A stretch of 64,000 bases of DNA from contig NZ_CP151636.1 of the NCBI RefSeq assembly GCF_038397745.1, positions 1,736,001-1,800,000 on the forward strand, in the 5' to 3' direction. Positions 7,391-16,909 of the stretch are shown in pieces; position 1 is the first letter of the stretch, and each line of letters begins with the position of its first letter. The DNA comes from Microbacterium sp. LWH11-1.2 (lineage in GTDB: Bacteria > Actinomycetota > Actinomycetes > Actinomycetales > Microbacteriaceae). The position numbers and the translations under genes are program-made. The notes below the pieces were generated by a model, which ran no database searches, was not told the origin of the DNA, and saw nothing but the letters and a program-made list of their open reading frames with translations.

Positions 7391-8005
7391 TCACCTGTCG
7401 AGCAGGGTGATCCACGGATGTCCGGGATGCGCGGTGGTCAACGCCGATCGAAGCCAGTGAATCGCGTCAGGACCGAGCAGGGGAACGGACGACGCGAAGT
7501 CCCGTTGGTCCTGCGGTCGCAGACCGGGCGCTTTATGGAGGAGCTGAATCTCTGGACGAAGGTAGCGAATCCCGTCGCGCTCCCAGAGGATCTCGTCCGA
7601 TGGCAGATTCACCCGCGCATCTCGCTTGTACGTCCAGAATCCCTCGGAGGTGTCCATGAGAATCACGTCGTACTCCCAGGGATCCGCTCCGCTCTTTCGC
7701 AGCCACAGATTGCTGCAGGTGTCGGGGATCCCGGCATCGACCTCGGTCAATGGAGTGAGAGAGCCACGGTCTGCCGCCCACACATCCCACCCGGAGCGGA
7801 GATGGCGGAGGAGGTCGGAGACGTCGGCGCGGGGGATGCTGGGATCTATGTCGCCGTGTGGGCGGGACGAACCGACGAAGGCTTCGATCGCCCATCCTCC
7901 GGCGATCCACCAGGGCGGGGAGTAACCGCGGAACAGGTCGACCACGTCGTCCGGCGTTCGCGCGCGCCACGGACCGTACAGACGCACCAGCTCGTCATGA
8001 TCCAC
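7391..8005 (-). CDS. Nucleotidyltransferase, aminoglycoside adenylyltransferase-like
   Basis: This 204-residue protein of the polymerase-beta nucleotidyltransferase superfamily carries the signature WWIAGGWAIEAFVGSSRPHG followed by DIDPSIPRAD, the Gly-Gly and Asp-x-Asp metal site of aminoglycoside 2''-adenylyltransferase-like (PF10706-type) proteins. Later it has DEILWERDGIRYLRPEIQLL and a C-terminal DFASSVPLLG. Most such chromosomal genes are uncharacterised, and antibiotic modification cannot be assumed. The start is GTG 8005. It is convergent with the DUF222 gene, with only 11 bases between them. Confidence 0.8.
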   Translation of the reverse strand: MDHDELVRLYGPWRARTPDDVVDLFRGYSPPWWIAGGWAIEAFVGSSRPHGDIDPSIPRADVSDLLRHLRSGWDVWAADRGSLTPLTEVDAGIPDTCSNLWLRKSGADPWEYDVILMDTSEGFWTYKRDARVNLPSDEILWERDGIRYLRPEIQLLHKAPGLRPQDQRDFASSVPLLGPDAIHWLRSALTTAHPGHPWITLLDR

Positions 8006-8095
8006 GATTCCACCGTAGATCCCGAGCCTCGAATCTCCCATCGACGGGTGCAACCCGATGTGGCATAGTGGGCGGGACGCCGACCCAGGGATGAC

Positions 8096-9232
8096 ATGTC
8101 GAGACCACTCGCGGGACCGCAGAGCCTGCTTCGCACACTCAACGGCCGCGCGATCCTCGAGGCACTGGCGCGCAGCGGCCCGCAGACCCGCGCCGAGCTG
8201 ATGGCCACCACCGGACTCTCCCGCACGGCCGTGACCCAGGTGCTCCGCATGCTCGACGGAGCCGGCGCCGTCGCCGCTGCCGGCGTCGACCGTGACACCC
8301 GCGGACCCGCGGCCGGCCGCGTCGGACTGCACCCGCGCCTCGGTTTCGCCGCCGCCGTGCACGTCGACCATCATGCCGCCCACGTCGTCCTCGTCGACGC
8401 GACCGGAGCCGTGCGAGCCGAGCAGCATGCCGCCTTCCTCAGCGGCGACCGCGTCGGGCGCATCGTCGAACTCATCGAGCGATGCCGCAGCGCCCTCAAG
8501 GGGCCCGTGCATCTCGCGGTCGTCGGGGTCCCGGGTATCGTCACCCCCGAAGGAGGGATCCGCGACGACCTCGGACCCGACGGCGGAGCCTTCCGCAGCG
8601 CCCTCTCCGAGACGCTCGGCTGCCCGGTCCGCGTCGAGAACGACGTGAACCTCGCGGCTCTCGCAGAGCTCACCGCCGGGTCGGGCGGCGAACTCGCCAG
8701 CTTCGCGCTGCTCCACCTCGACGACGGCCTCGGCGCAGGCATCGTGCTCGACGGAGTTCTGCACCGCGGATTCTCCGGGGTCGCCGGAGAGGTCGCGTAC
8801 CTCCCGCAGACCCCGCTGCCCATCGGCGCACCGATCGTGAACGACGCCGTCGTCGGAGATCTCGCGCTGGGCCTCGGCCTCGACGTCGACGCCACGCTCC
8901 TCCAGCACCTCGAAGCCGCAGCCGGTGGTGACGAGGTCGCGCAGAAGCTCGTCGCCGAGATCGGCCGGCGTATCGTGCTCGTCGCCGGCACCGTCGGACT
9001 CGTCCTCGACCCCGAGGCCTTCATCCTCGGCGGCGACGCGGTGCATCCGATGCTCGTCGACGCCGTCGCACGCACCGCCGCCGAGTACGCGGCCCAGCTG
9101 CCGCTGCGCTTCCTCGTCTCCTCGTTCGGCCCGGAGGCGCCGCTCGTCGGCGCCGTCGGCGAGGCGGCATCCGCTCTTCGGGTGGCGCTGTTCACCCGCA
9201 TCCTCACACCGCCCGCCAAGATCAGCCGCTGA
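8096..9232 (+). CDS. ROK family transcriptional regulator
   Basis: This 378-residue protein has an N-terminal winged HTH (about residues 10-60, ALARSGPQTRAELMATTGLS) joined to a ROK sugar-kinase-like domain with VENDVNLAALAEL and GIVLDGVLHRGFSGVAGEVA. The ROK zinc motif CxCGxxGC is absent, unlike in the second ROK regulator of this window. It probably lacks kinase activity and binds a sugar ligand. It is followed after 21 bases by a carbohydrate deacetylase and a coupled sugar transporter, so it likely controls this operon in response to the transported saccharide. A small inverted repeat (CGGGT-GCA-ACCCG, 8045-8057) lies upstream. Confidence 0.9.
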   Translation: MSRPLAGPQSLLRTLNGRAILEALARSGPQTRAELMATTGLSRTAVTQVLRMLDGAGAVAAAGVDRDTRGPAAGRVGLHPRLGFAAAVHVDHHAAHVVLVDATGAVRAEQHAAFLSGDRVGRIVELIERCRSALKGPVHLAVVGVPGIVTPEGGIRDDLGPDGGAFRSALSETLGCPVRVENDVNLAALAELTAGSGGELASFALLHLDDGLGAGIVLDGVLHRGFSGVAGEVAYLPQTPLPIGAPIVNDAVVGDLALGLGLDVDATLLQHLEAAAGGDEVAQKLVAEIGRRIVLVAGTVGLVLDPEAFILGGDAVHPMLVDAVARTAAEYAAQLPLRFLVSSFGPEAPLVGAVGEAASALRVALFTRILTPPAKISR

Positions 9233-9253
9233 CCGTCCCGACAGGATCCGCCG

Positions 9254-10183
9254 ATGACCGCTCCGTCCGACCTCGCCGATCGACTCGGACTCGCCCCGGG
9301 CGCGCGCGCGATCATCCTCAACGCCGACGACTTCGGTATGTGCCACGCCGCCAACACCGCGATCGTCGACCTGCTCACCACCGCAAGGATCGACTCGACG
9401 ACGCTGATGGTGCCGTGCGCGTGGTCGCCGGAGGCGCTGGCCTTCGCGGCATCTCGCACCGACCTCGACATCGGCGTGCACCTCGTGCTGACCAGCGAAT
9501 GGAGCCGCTACCGCTGGCGTCCGCTCACCGGCGCTGCGACGACCCTCGTCGACGCCGACGGCTTCTTCCCCGCCGACGTCGCCGCCGTGGAGCAGGAGGC
9601 TACCGACGAGGAGGTCGCCGCCGAGCTCGCGGCACAGCTCCAGGCCGCCCTCGACGCGGGCGTCGACGTGACCCACCTCGACAACCACATGGGCTCGGTC
9701 TACGGGCTCGTCACCGGACGCGACTTCCTCCGACCGGTCTTCGCGCTCGCGGCCCGGCACGGCCTTCCCTTCCGCCTGCCGCGCAGCATGGACGGCGTCG
9801 GAGCGGATGCCGCGCTGCAGCAGAAGCTCGACGAGGCGGCAGCCGCGGCCGATGCGGCAGGAGTCGAGATCATCGATCGGCTGTGGAGCCATCCGTTCGG
9901 ACTCCTCGGCGAGGGCACGAGCGAGGAGGAGACCTACGAGCAGGTGCGCGACGGCTTCGTCGCCCTGCTGCGCGCGGTGCCGGCGGGACTCACGGAGGTC
10001 TACCTGCACCCGATGATCGACGACGACGAGCTGCGTGCCGCGGTCGACTACGGGGCCGCGAAACGCGGCTACGAGCACAGGCTCCTCAGCGACCCGGTGG
10101 TCCTGCAGGCGATCGAGGACGAAGCGCTCGTCCGGGTGGGCTGGCGCGACCTGCGAGACCTGCAGCGGAGCCGCATCCGATGA
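9254..10183 (+). CDS. ChbG/YdjC-like carbohydrate deacetylase
   Basis: This 309-residue protein of the YdjC/ChbG family is expected to remove an acetyl group from N-acetylated oligosaccharides in the cytoplasm. The metal-site segment IILNADDFGMCHAANTAI (Asp-Asp) is near the N-terminus, with IGVHLVLTSEW and DVTHLDNHMGSVYG following. SHPFGLLGEG and VYLHPMIDDDELR lie near the end. Its stop overlaps the start of the GPH transporter (ATGA), and a ROK regulator precedes it. The substrate is probably the sugar brought in by that transporter; which sugar is unknown. Confidence 0.88.
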   Translation: MTAPSDLADRLGLAPGARAIILNADDFGMCHAANTAIVDLLTTARIDSTTLMVPCAWSPEALAFAASRTDLDIGVHLVLTSEWSRYRWRPLTGAATTLVDADGFFPADVAAVEQEATDEEVAAELAAQLQAALDAGVDVTHLDNHMGSVYGLVTGRDFLRPVFALAARHGLPFRLPRSMDGVGADAALQQKLDEAAAAADAAGVEIIDRLWSHPFGLLGEGTSEEETYEQVRDGFVALLRAVPAGLTEVYLHPMIDDDELRAAVDYGAAKRGYEHRLLSDPVVLQAIEDEALVRVGWRDLRDLQRSRIR

Positions 10184-11517
10184 CGTCGCTGGGCGGACGA
10201 CTGCGTGAACGGCGGTTGGATGCCGCGCCGACGCGGGCGCAGTCGATCGCGTTCGGGGCCTCCGGGTTCCCCACCCAGCTCATGGCGCAGACCTTCTCGG
10301 CCTTCGTCGTCTACTTCTATGTCTCGCAGCTCGCCGTGCCCGCCGGGTGGGTGGCGGTGTCGATGATCGCCCACGGCGTCCTCAACGCGGTGCTGAATCC
10401 GGTCGTCGGCGCGCTCTCCGACCGGCTGCGCACCCCGTGGGGTCGTCGCGTCCCCTGGATCGGCCTCGGCATCGTGCCGCTCGTCGTCGCGTTCGCCCTG
10501 GTGTGGATGCCGCCCGACCTGCCCGTCGCGGGCCTCATCGTCTGGTTCCTCGTCGTCGTCGCGGTCTACGACATCGCGTTCGTGGTGGTCGTCCTCAACA
10601 TCTCGGCCCTGTTCCCCGAGATCTTCCGCACCACGGAGGAACGGGCCAGGGGCAATGTCCCGCGGCAGATCTTCGCGATCCTCGGCATGGTGCTGGGAAC
10701 CGCCGGCGCACCCGCCCTCTACGGTGCGATCGGCTGGCCGGGCATGGCCATGGTGCTGGGCGGCGTCTGCCTCGTGCTGCTCGTCTGGTCGTTCCTCGGC
10801 GGCATGATCGAGCGTCGCGCACCCGAGCCGGGCGGCGCGACGGCCGCCGCGGAGATGCGCTGGCGCGAACAGCTGAGCTACACGTTCCGCAATCGCGCGT
10901 TCGTCCCCTATGTGCTCGGCTCCCTCTTCGTGCAGACCGCGGTCGCCGTGATCCTCGCCGCGATCCCGTTCTACGTGCGCTACTCGCTCGGTGCGGACGA
11001 GGGGGAAGGGAGCATCCTGCTCGGCGCGATCTTCGTGACCGCGATCCCCTCGATCCTGCTGTGGAGTGCGGTCGTGCGCCGCACGAGTCCCCGGACGGCT
11101 CTGCTGTGGAGCGTGGCGGTCTTCGGTGTCGCGGTGCTCGGCTACCTCGCTCCGTCGAACGTGCTCGGCGCGGCGCTCGTCGGCGTGGCCGTCGGCATCG
11201 GCGTGGGCGGGCTGCTGCAGCTGCTCGAGGTGATGCTCGCGCAGATCATCGACGCGGATGCCGTGCGCACCGGTCACCGGCGCGAGGGCGCCTACTTCGG
11301 GGTGAACGGCTTCGTGGTGCGCGGCTCCGTGGTGCTGCAGGCGGTGGTCGCGGCGTGGGTGCTGACGGCATCGGGTTTCGACGCCGCCCTCGAAGATGCC
11401 CAGCCGGAGTCCGTCGACGGCGGCATCCGCCTGATGCTCGCGGTGGTGCCGCTCGGGTTCACCGCCCTCGCGTGGCTCTGCTTTTGGCTCTACCCCATCC
11501 GCACCCGCGACGTCTGA
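10180..11517 (+). CDS. GPH-family (MFS_2) sugar transporter
   Basis: This 445-residue integral membrane protein has about 12 hydrophobic segments. The N-terminal half carries VVGALSDRLRTPWGRRVPWI, the characteristic loop of the glycoside-pentoside-hexuronide:cation symporters (DRxxTxxGRRRP-like). It likely imports a glycoside or oligosaccharide with a cation. ATG 10180 overlaps the TGA of the upstream deacetylase, so the two are translationally coupled. Transport substrate and direction are inferred only from family and operon. Confidence 0.88.
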   Translation: MTSLGGRLRERRLDAAPTRAQSIAFGASGFPTQLMAQTFSAFVVYFYVSQLAVPAGWVAVSMIAHGVLNAVLNPVVGALSDRLRTPWGRRVPWIGLGIVPLVVAFALVWMPPDLPVAGLIVWFLVVVAVYDIAFVVVVLNISALFPEIFRTTEERARGNVPRQIFAILGMVLGTAGAPALYGAIGWPGMAMVLGGVCLVLLVWSFLGGMIERRAPEPGGATAAAEMRWREQLSYTFRNRAFVPYVLGSLFVQTAVAVILAAIPFYVRYSLGADEGEGSILLGAIFVTAIPSILLWSAVVRRTSPRTALLWSVAVFGVAVLGYLAPSNVLGAALVGVAVGIGVGGLLQLLEVMLAQIIDADAVRTGHRREGAYFGVNGFVVRGSVVLQAVVAAWVLTASGFDAALEDAQPESVDGGIRLMLAVVPLGFTALAWLCFWLYPIRTRDV

Positions 11518-11531
11518 GACTGCCGGGGTGT

Positions 11532-11571
11532 CTCGTCACTTCGGTCGCCGCGCTCGCTCGCTCGACGACCG
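11532..11571. repeat. REP-like element between convergent MFS and galE genes
   Basis: CGGTCG (11542-11547) pairs with CGACCG (11566-11571) around a GCTCGCTCGCTCG core. The element resembles, in part, a sequence inserted in the DUF993 gene near 30165-30197 (shared GTCGCGCTCGCT-like core). It may serve as a weak terminator or be a dispersed repeat. Confidence 0.45.
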
Positions 11572-11573
11572 GC

Positions 11574-12554
11574 CTAAGAACCGGAAAGGCGCCGAGCTTC
11601 CCAGCCCGTCCGCACCATCTCGTCCACCGAGTACCGCATCTTCCAGTCGAGGTCGCGCGCCGCGAGCTCTCCGGTGGCGACGATGCGGTCGGGGTCGCCG
11701 GGGCGACGCGGGCCGATCTCGGGGGTGAAGTCGATGCCCGTGACGCGGGCGACGGCATCCATGATCTGCTTCACGCTGAGGCCGTCGCCGGAGCCGAGGT
11801 TGTAGGCGGCCTCGATCGGCTGTCCGCCCGAGAGGCGCTTCGCCGCCTCGACGTGCGCGGCGGCGATGTCGCCGACGTGCACGTAGTCGCGCACATTGGT
11901 GCCGTCTTCGGTGGCGTAGTCGTCGCCGAAGATCTTCGGCGTCTTCCCGGCGATCAGCGCTTCGAAGACGATCGGGAAGAGGTTGTGCGGGCTGACGTCG
12001 TAGACCGTCGGGTCGGCGGAGCCGACCACGTTGAAGTAGCGCAGCGAGGTGTGGCGCAGCGGGTGCGCGGAGTCGGCCGTCGCGACGGCCTGGTCGCGCA
12101 GCAGCCATTCGCCGATGAGCTTGGACTCGCCGTAGGGGCTGGCCGGCTTCTTCGCGGTGTCCTCTTCGACGAGGGCGACATCGGGCGTGCCGAACACGGC
12201 CGCCGACGAGGAGAACACGATGTTCGCGACGCCCGCGGCCTCCATGGCCTCGAGGATCACGCGCGTGCCTTCGACGTTCTGCGCGTACGTGTGCAGCGGG
12301 CGCTGCACCGAGACGCCGGCGTACTTGAAGCCGGCGACGTGGATCACGCCGTCCGCGTCGTGATCGCGGAGTGCCTTCTCGACGAGCTCGCGATCGAGGA
12401 TGCTGCCCTGCACGAACGGCACGCCCTCCGGCACGAACGACGGGACTCCGCTGGACAGGTCGTCGAGCACGACGGGGGTCAGTCCGGCATCCGCGAGGGC
12501 GCGGACGACGTGGGCTCCGATGTAGCCGGCGCCGCCGGTGACGATCCAGGACAT
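11574..12554 (-). CDS. galE: UDP-glucose 4-epimerase
   Basis: This 326-residue short-chain dehydrogenase/reductase interconverts UDP-galactose and UDP-glucose in the Leloir pathway. It has the NAD motif TGGAGYIGAHVVRAL at the very N-terminus and the catalytic SPYGESK (YxxxK) near residue 150. Late motifs include YNLGSGDGLSVKQIMDAV and RRPGDPDRIVA, typical of GalE. ATG 12554 begins exactly at the Rossmann strand and has a GGAG-containing stretch upstream. It is the last gene of galT-galK-galE, 49 bases after galK. Confidence 0.95.
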   Translation of the reverse strand: MSWIVTGGAGYIGAHVVRALADAGLTPVVLDDLSSGVPSFVPEGVPFVQGSILDRELVEKALRDHDADGVIHVAGFKYAGVSVQRPLHTYAQNVEGTRVILEAMEAAGVANIVFSSSAAVFGTPDVALVEEDTAKKPASPYGESKLIGEWLLRDQAVATADSAHPLRHTSLRYFNVVGSADPTVYDVSPHNLFPIVFEALIAGKTPKIFGDDYATEDGTNVRDYVHVGDIAAAHVEAAKRLSGGQPIEAAYNLGSGDGLSVKQIMDAVARVTGIDFTPEIGPRRPGDPDRIVATGELAARDLDWKMRYSVDEMVRTGWEARRLSGS

Positions 12555-12603
12555 TGCGTTCCTCTCCTGCCGCAGGCTCGTCGCGGCTCGATCACTCATT
12601 CTG

Positions 12604-13844
<1,241 letters not shown>

Positions 13845-13848
<4 letters not shown>

Positions 13849-15062
13849 GCCGACACCTCGCCATCCGTCGACCGGCTCGACGACTCGTCGGTCGCTGCGC
13901 GTTCGATCGCCTCGCGGATGCGCGCGGCACCCTGCTCGGGGGTGACCTCGGCGGCCCAGGCCCACATCGCGGCCTCGGACCCGGCGAGGAACTTCAGCTT
14001 GTCGGCGGCGCGGCGGGGACTCGTGAGCTGCAGGTGCAGGCGCACGCTTTCGCGCCCGACGTTCACCGGAGCCTGATGCCACGCGGCGATGTACGGCGTC
14101 GGGGAGTCATAGAGGGCATCGACACCGCGCAGCAGGCGCAGGTAGAGCGGGGCGAGCTCGTCGCGCTCGGCATCCGTCGTCTCGGCGAAGTCCGGAACGT
14201 GACGATGCGGCATCAGGTGGACCTCCAGCGGCCAGCGGGCGGCGAACGGCACGAACGCCGTCCAGTGCTCCCCGCGGAAGACCACGCGCTCGGATGCCTG
14301 CTCGAACTCGAGGATGTGCTGGAACAGATCGGGGGCCGTCCGGTCGATCGAGTCGAGCAGGCGCGTGGTGCGCGGCGTCACGTAGGGGTAGGCGTAGATC
14401 TGGCCGTGCGGATGCGGGAGCGTCACGCCGATCGCCTCGCCCCGGTTCTCGAACGGGAAGATCTGCTCGATGCCGGGGAGCTTCGAGAGGGCGGCCGTGC
14501 GGTCGGCCCAGGCCTCGATCACGGTGCGCGCGCGCGTCACGGTCTGCGTGCCGAACGACCCGGAGTGCTCGGGGCTGAAGCAGACGACCTCGCAGCGGCC
14601 GACCGAGGTGCGGGTGCGACCGAGGCCGAGGGCTCCGAGGTCGTCGAGGCCGCGCGCAGGGTTGGTGGCGGCGGGTGCCGTGCCGAGGGCTTCGGCCAGC
14701 GCGGGGCCGAAGGCAGGGGAGCGGTTCTCGAACACCGCGACGTCGTAGCGGGACGGCACCTCGGACGGGTTGTCGGGCGTCTGGGGCGCGAGCGGGTCGG
14801 CCGAGGCGCTCGGCATCATGACACGGTTCTGTCGGTTCGCGGCCACGGTGATCCAGTCGCCGGTGAGCACGTCGAGGCGCATCGTCGCGGTCTCGGGCCG
14901 GGGGTCCAGCGTGCGCGCGTCGACGGCGCGCTCGGCCCCGAGCGTCGTGCCGGGGTCGTCGTAGTAGATGAGGTCGCGACCGTCGGCCAGCGTGGTGGCG
15001 CGCTTGACGACGCCGGCGCCGAGGTCTTCCGTGCGCAACTCAGCAAGATTTTCCGTGTTCAC
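13845..15062 (-). CDS. galT: Galactose-1-phosphate uridylyltransferase
   Basis: This 405-residue GalT swaps UMP between UDP-glucose and galactose-1-phosphate. The active-site triad segment TLPHPHGQIYAYPYV (His-Pro-His) is clear, as are VVCFSPEHSGSF, AARWPLEVHLMPHRHV and YIAAWHQAPV. GTG 15062 is chosen because TACCAT lies exactly six bases upstream and TTGACG 18 bases before that. The message would then be leaderless, and the upstream in-frame codons would not be transcribed. It is the first gene of galT-galK-galE, and a LacI-type operator overlaps its start. Confidence 0.95.
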
Positions 15063-15071
15063 GTAAACATG
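15054..15071. promoter_or_regulatory. LacI-type operator at the galT start
   Basis: TGTTCACGTAAACA (15056-15069) is an imperfect dyad centred on CG (six of seven paired positions match), the usual architecture of LacI/GalR operators. It covers the galT start codon and touches the -10 box. It lies about 60 bases from the divergent LacI gene, so repression of the gal operon by that protein is the natural reading. Confidence 0.65.
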
Positions 15072-15098
15072 GTACGCACATCGCCGTGATAACGTCAA
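15063..15098 (-). promoter_or_regulatory. galT promoter (leaderless)
   Basis: On the minus strand TTGACG (15093-15098) and TACCAT (15069-15074) are spaced by 18 bases. GTG 15062 follows the -10 box by six bases. Confidence 0.65.
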
Positions 15099-15127
15099 CA
15101 CGCCTGAGTTGTGAACGGAGGATGCCG

Positions 15128-16183
15128 GTGACCCACAGCGATGTCGACTCCTTCGCGTCGAAGCCTCGCTCGCGCCGCCCGTCGTCCGGACGCGTCTCGA
15201 TGGCCATGGTCGCCGCCCGCGCCGGCGTCTCCGGGCAGACCGTCTCGCGCGTGGTCAACGACAGTCCTCGTGTCGACCCGGACACCAGGGCACGTGTCGA
15301 GAAGGCCATGGCCGAGCTCGGCTATCGCCCCCATCGCGCCGCGCGAGCCCTGCGCACCGGAAGGTCGCAGACGATCGGGCTCGTGGTCACGACCCTCGCG
15401 ACGGTCGGCAACTCGCGCATGCTGCAGGCGACGTCCGAGGCGGCGGCGGAACGCGGCTACGCCCTCACGGTCGTGACCGCGGCCGACGGGGTCGGCTCGG
15501 CTTTCGAGCGCCTGGCCGAGCAGGAGGTCGACGGCGCGATCGTGCTGAACGAGGCCTCCGCGCAGGTCTCGGCGCACGAGCGCCCCGCGGGACTGCGCCT
15601 CGTCGTGGTCGACGCCCCGACCGAGGCGGGATTCGCGACCGTGCACAGCGACCACCACGGCGGAGCGGCGGCCGCGACGGCGCGGCTGCTCGCGCTCGGG
15701 CACGAGACCGTGCATCACCTCGCGGGTCCCGCCGACTCCTACGCCGCCGCCGAGCGCGAGCGCGGGTGGCGCGAGACGCTCACGAGTGCGGGCATCTCTG
15801 CGCCTGCCGTCGTGCGCGGCGACTGGAGCGCAGACACCGGGTTCGCCGCCGGCGCCGCCCTGGCCGGGGCATCCGCCGTGTTCTGCGCCAACGACCAGAT
15901 GGCCCTCGGTCTGCTGCGGGCTCTCGCCGAAGCCGGCCGTCGAGTGCCCGAGGACGTCAGTGTGATCGGCTTCGACGACGTGCCGGACGCCGCGAACTAC
16001 CGACCGCCGCTGACCACGATCCGGCAGGACTTCACCGCTCTCGCCCAGCGCACCGTCGGCGCCCTGGTCGCGGAGATCGAGGGGGAGGGCGCCGAGCGCA
16101 CGGATGCCGTCGGCGAGGCGGCATCCGTCATCCCGACACGGCTCGTCGAACGCGCCAGCACCGCTCCGCGCGGAGCCGGCTAG
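15128..16183 (+). CDS. LacI family transcriptional regulator (gal operon)
   Basis: This 351-residue regulator has an N-terminal LacI HTH (VSMAMVAARAGVSGQTVSRV, then VNDSPRVDPDTRARV) and a periplasmic-binding-protein-like sensor domain (IGLVVTTLATVGNSRM; CANDQMALGLLRALAEAGRR; VIGFDDVPDAANYRPPLTTI). It is divergent from galTKE with a LacI-type dyad between them, so it most likely represses the galactose genes. GTG 15128 is preferred because GGAGG lies six bases upstream; ATG 15122 overlaps that site. A basic stretch of about 15 residues precedes the HTH. Confidence 0.92.
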   Translation: MTHSDVDSFASKPRSRRPSSGRVSMAMVAARAGVSGQTVSRVVNDSPRVDPDTRARVEKAMAELGYRPHRAARALRTGRSQTIGLVVTTLATVGNSRMLQATSEAAAERGYALTVVTAADGVGSAFERLAEQEVDGAIVLNEASAQVSAHERPAGLRLVVVDAPTEAGFATVHSDHHGGAAAATARLLALGHETVHHLAGPADSYAAAERERGWRETLTSAGISAPAVVRGDWSADTGFAAGAALAGASAVFCANDQMALGLLRALAEAGRRVPEDVSVIGFDDVPDAANYRPPLTTIRQDFTALAQRTVGALVAEIEGEGAERTDAVGEAASVIPTRLVERASTAPRGAG

Positions 16184-16202
16184 ACCTGCCCATACCTGCG
16201 GC

Positions 16203-16553
16203 TCACCCGCGGGAGCTCGCGGCGGCGATCACGACAGCCATCCCGGCGGCCCCGACCACGCTCAGCCCCAGCGAGACGGCGAGGATCAGGCCTCCTCCGG
16301 GCAGTCGTGCGCGAAGGCCCTGCGCCCGGAGCGCCTCGGACGTGCGCCGGCCTCGTCGTCGCGAGAGCGTCCACAGGACGGTCGAGAGCAGCACGCCGAC
16401 CACGCCGACGACGACCCAGCGGGCATCGTCGAACACCGCGGGAAGCAGGCGCAGCGTGACGATCGACGTGATTCCGAACGTCAGGCAGGTGCGCCGCCAT
16501 GCGAGTTCCGAACGCTCGGGCTGCAGGCCGCGATCGAACGGCGGCGCGGTCAT
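16203..16553 (-). CDS. DUF202 small membrane protein (second of pair)
   Basis: This 116-residue protein has three predicted hydrophobic segments and the DUF202 hallmark near its start, LQPERSELAWRRTCLTFG (Arg-x-x-Leu-Ala-x-x-Arg). Function of the family is unknown. ATG 16553 overlaps the stop of the preceding DUF202 gene, so the pair is coupled. It is the last gene of the minus-strand run that includes the sulfatase-activating enzyme. Whether these membrane proteins take part in sulfate or sugar handling cannot be read from sequence. Confidence 0.82.
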   Translation of the reverse strand: MTAPPFDRGLQPERSELAWRRTCLTFGITSIVTLRLLPAVFDDARWVVVGVVGVLLSTVLWTLSRRRGRRTSEALRAQGLRARLPGGGLILAVSLGLSVVGAAGMAVVIAAASSRG

Positions 16554-16909
16554 CGCAGAACCATCGACAGGAGCACCAGTGCTCCGGCAACCGCGACCAC
16601 GGCCGCGAGCAGTGCGCTCAGCGCCGAGCCGGGCAGTGCCGTGTCCTCGCGCAGCGCCCGTTCGGTGCGACACCATCCGATCCAGGCCAGAGCGGGGATG
16701 ACCGTGCCGGCGACGACGAGCACGAGCGACGCGGCGAGCCGCAGACCCGGGTGGAGGTCGAGGCCGAGCAGCTCGAGCGCCACCCCGCCGGCGATCAGCG
16801 CGAGGCCGGTGCGCACCCAGGCGAGGAAGGTGCGCTCGTTCGCGAGGGTGAACCTCGCGTCCGCCTCGTGACCGCGTCGATAGACGGATGCCGGGAACCT
16901 GTTCCTCAT
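16550..16909 (-). CDS. DUF202/YidH-like small membrane protein (first of pair)
   Basis: This 119-residue protein has an N-terminal ANERTFLAWVRTGLALIAGG, the YidH/DUF202 motif, and three hydrophobic segments ending AVVAVAGALVLLSMVLR. It overlaps by four bases both the upstream FGE gene and the downstream DUF202 gene (ATGA each time), which indicates strict co-translation. Adjacent DUF202 pairs are common in actinobacteria. Tight coupling to a formylglycine-generating enzyme is less expected. Confidence 0.85.
   Translation of the reverse strand: MRNRFPASVYRRGHEADARFTLANERTFLAWVRTGLALIAGGVALELLGLDLHPGLRLAASLVLVVAGTVIPALAWIGWCRTERALREDTALPGSALSALLAAVVAVAGALVLLSMVLR

Noticed and set aside
7391..8005. 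Antibiotic-resistance gene for aminoglycosides
   Set aside because: Only the general nucleotidyltransferase core is shared; there is no mobile context, and such chromosomal homologues mostly have unknown substrates.
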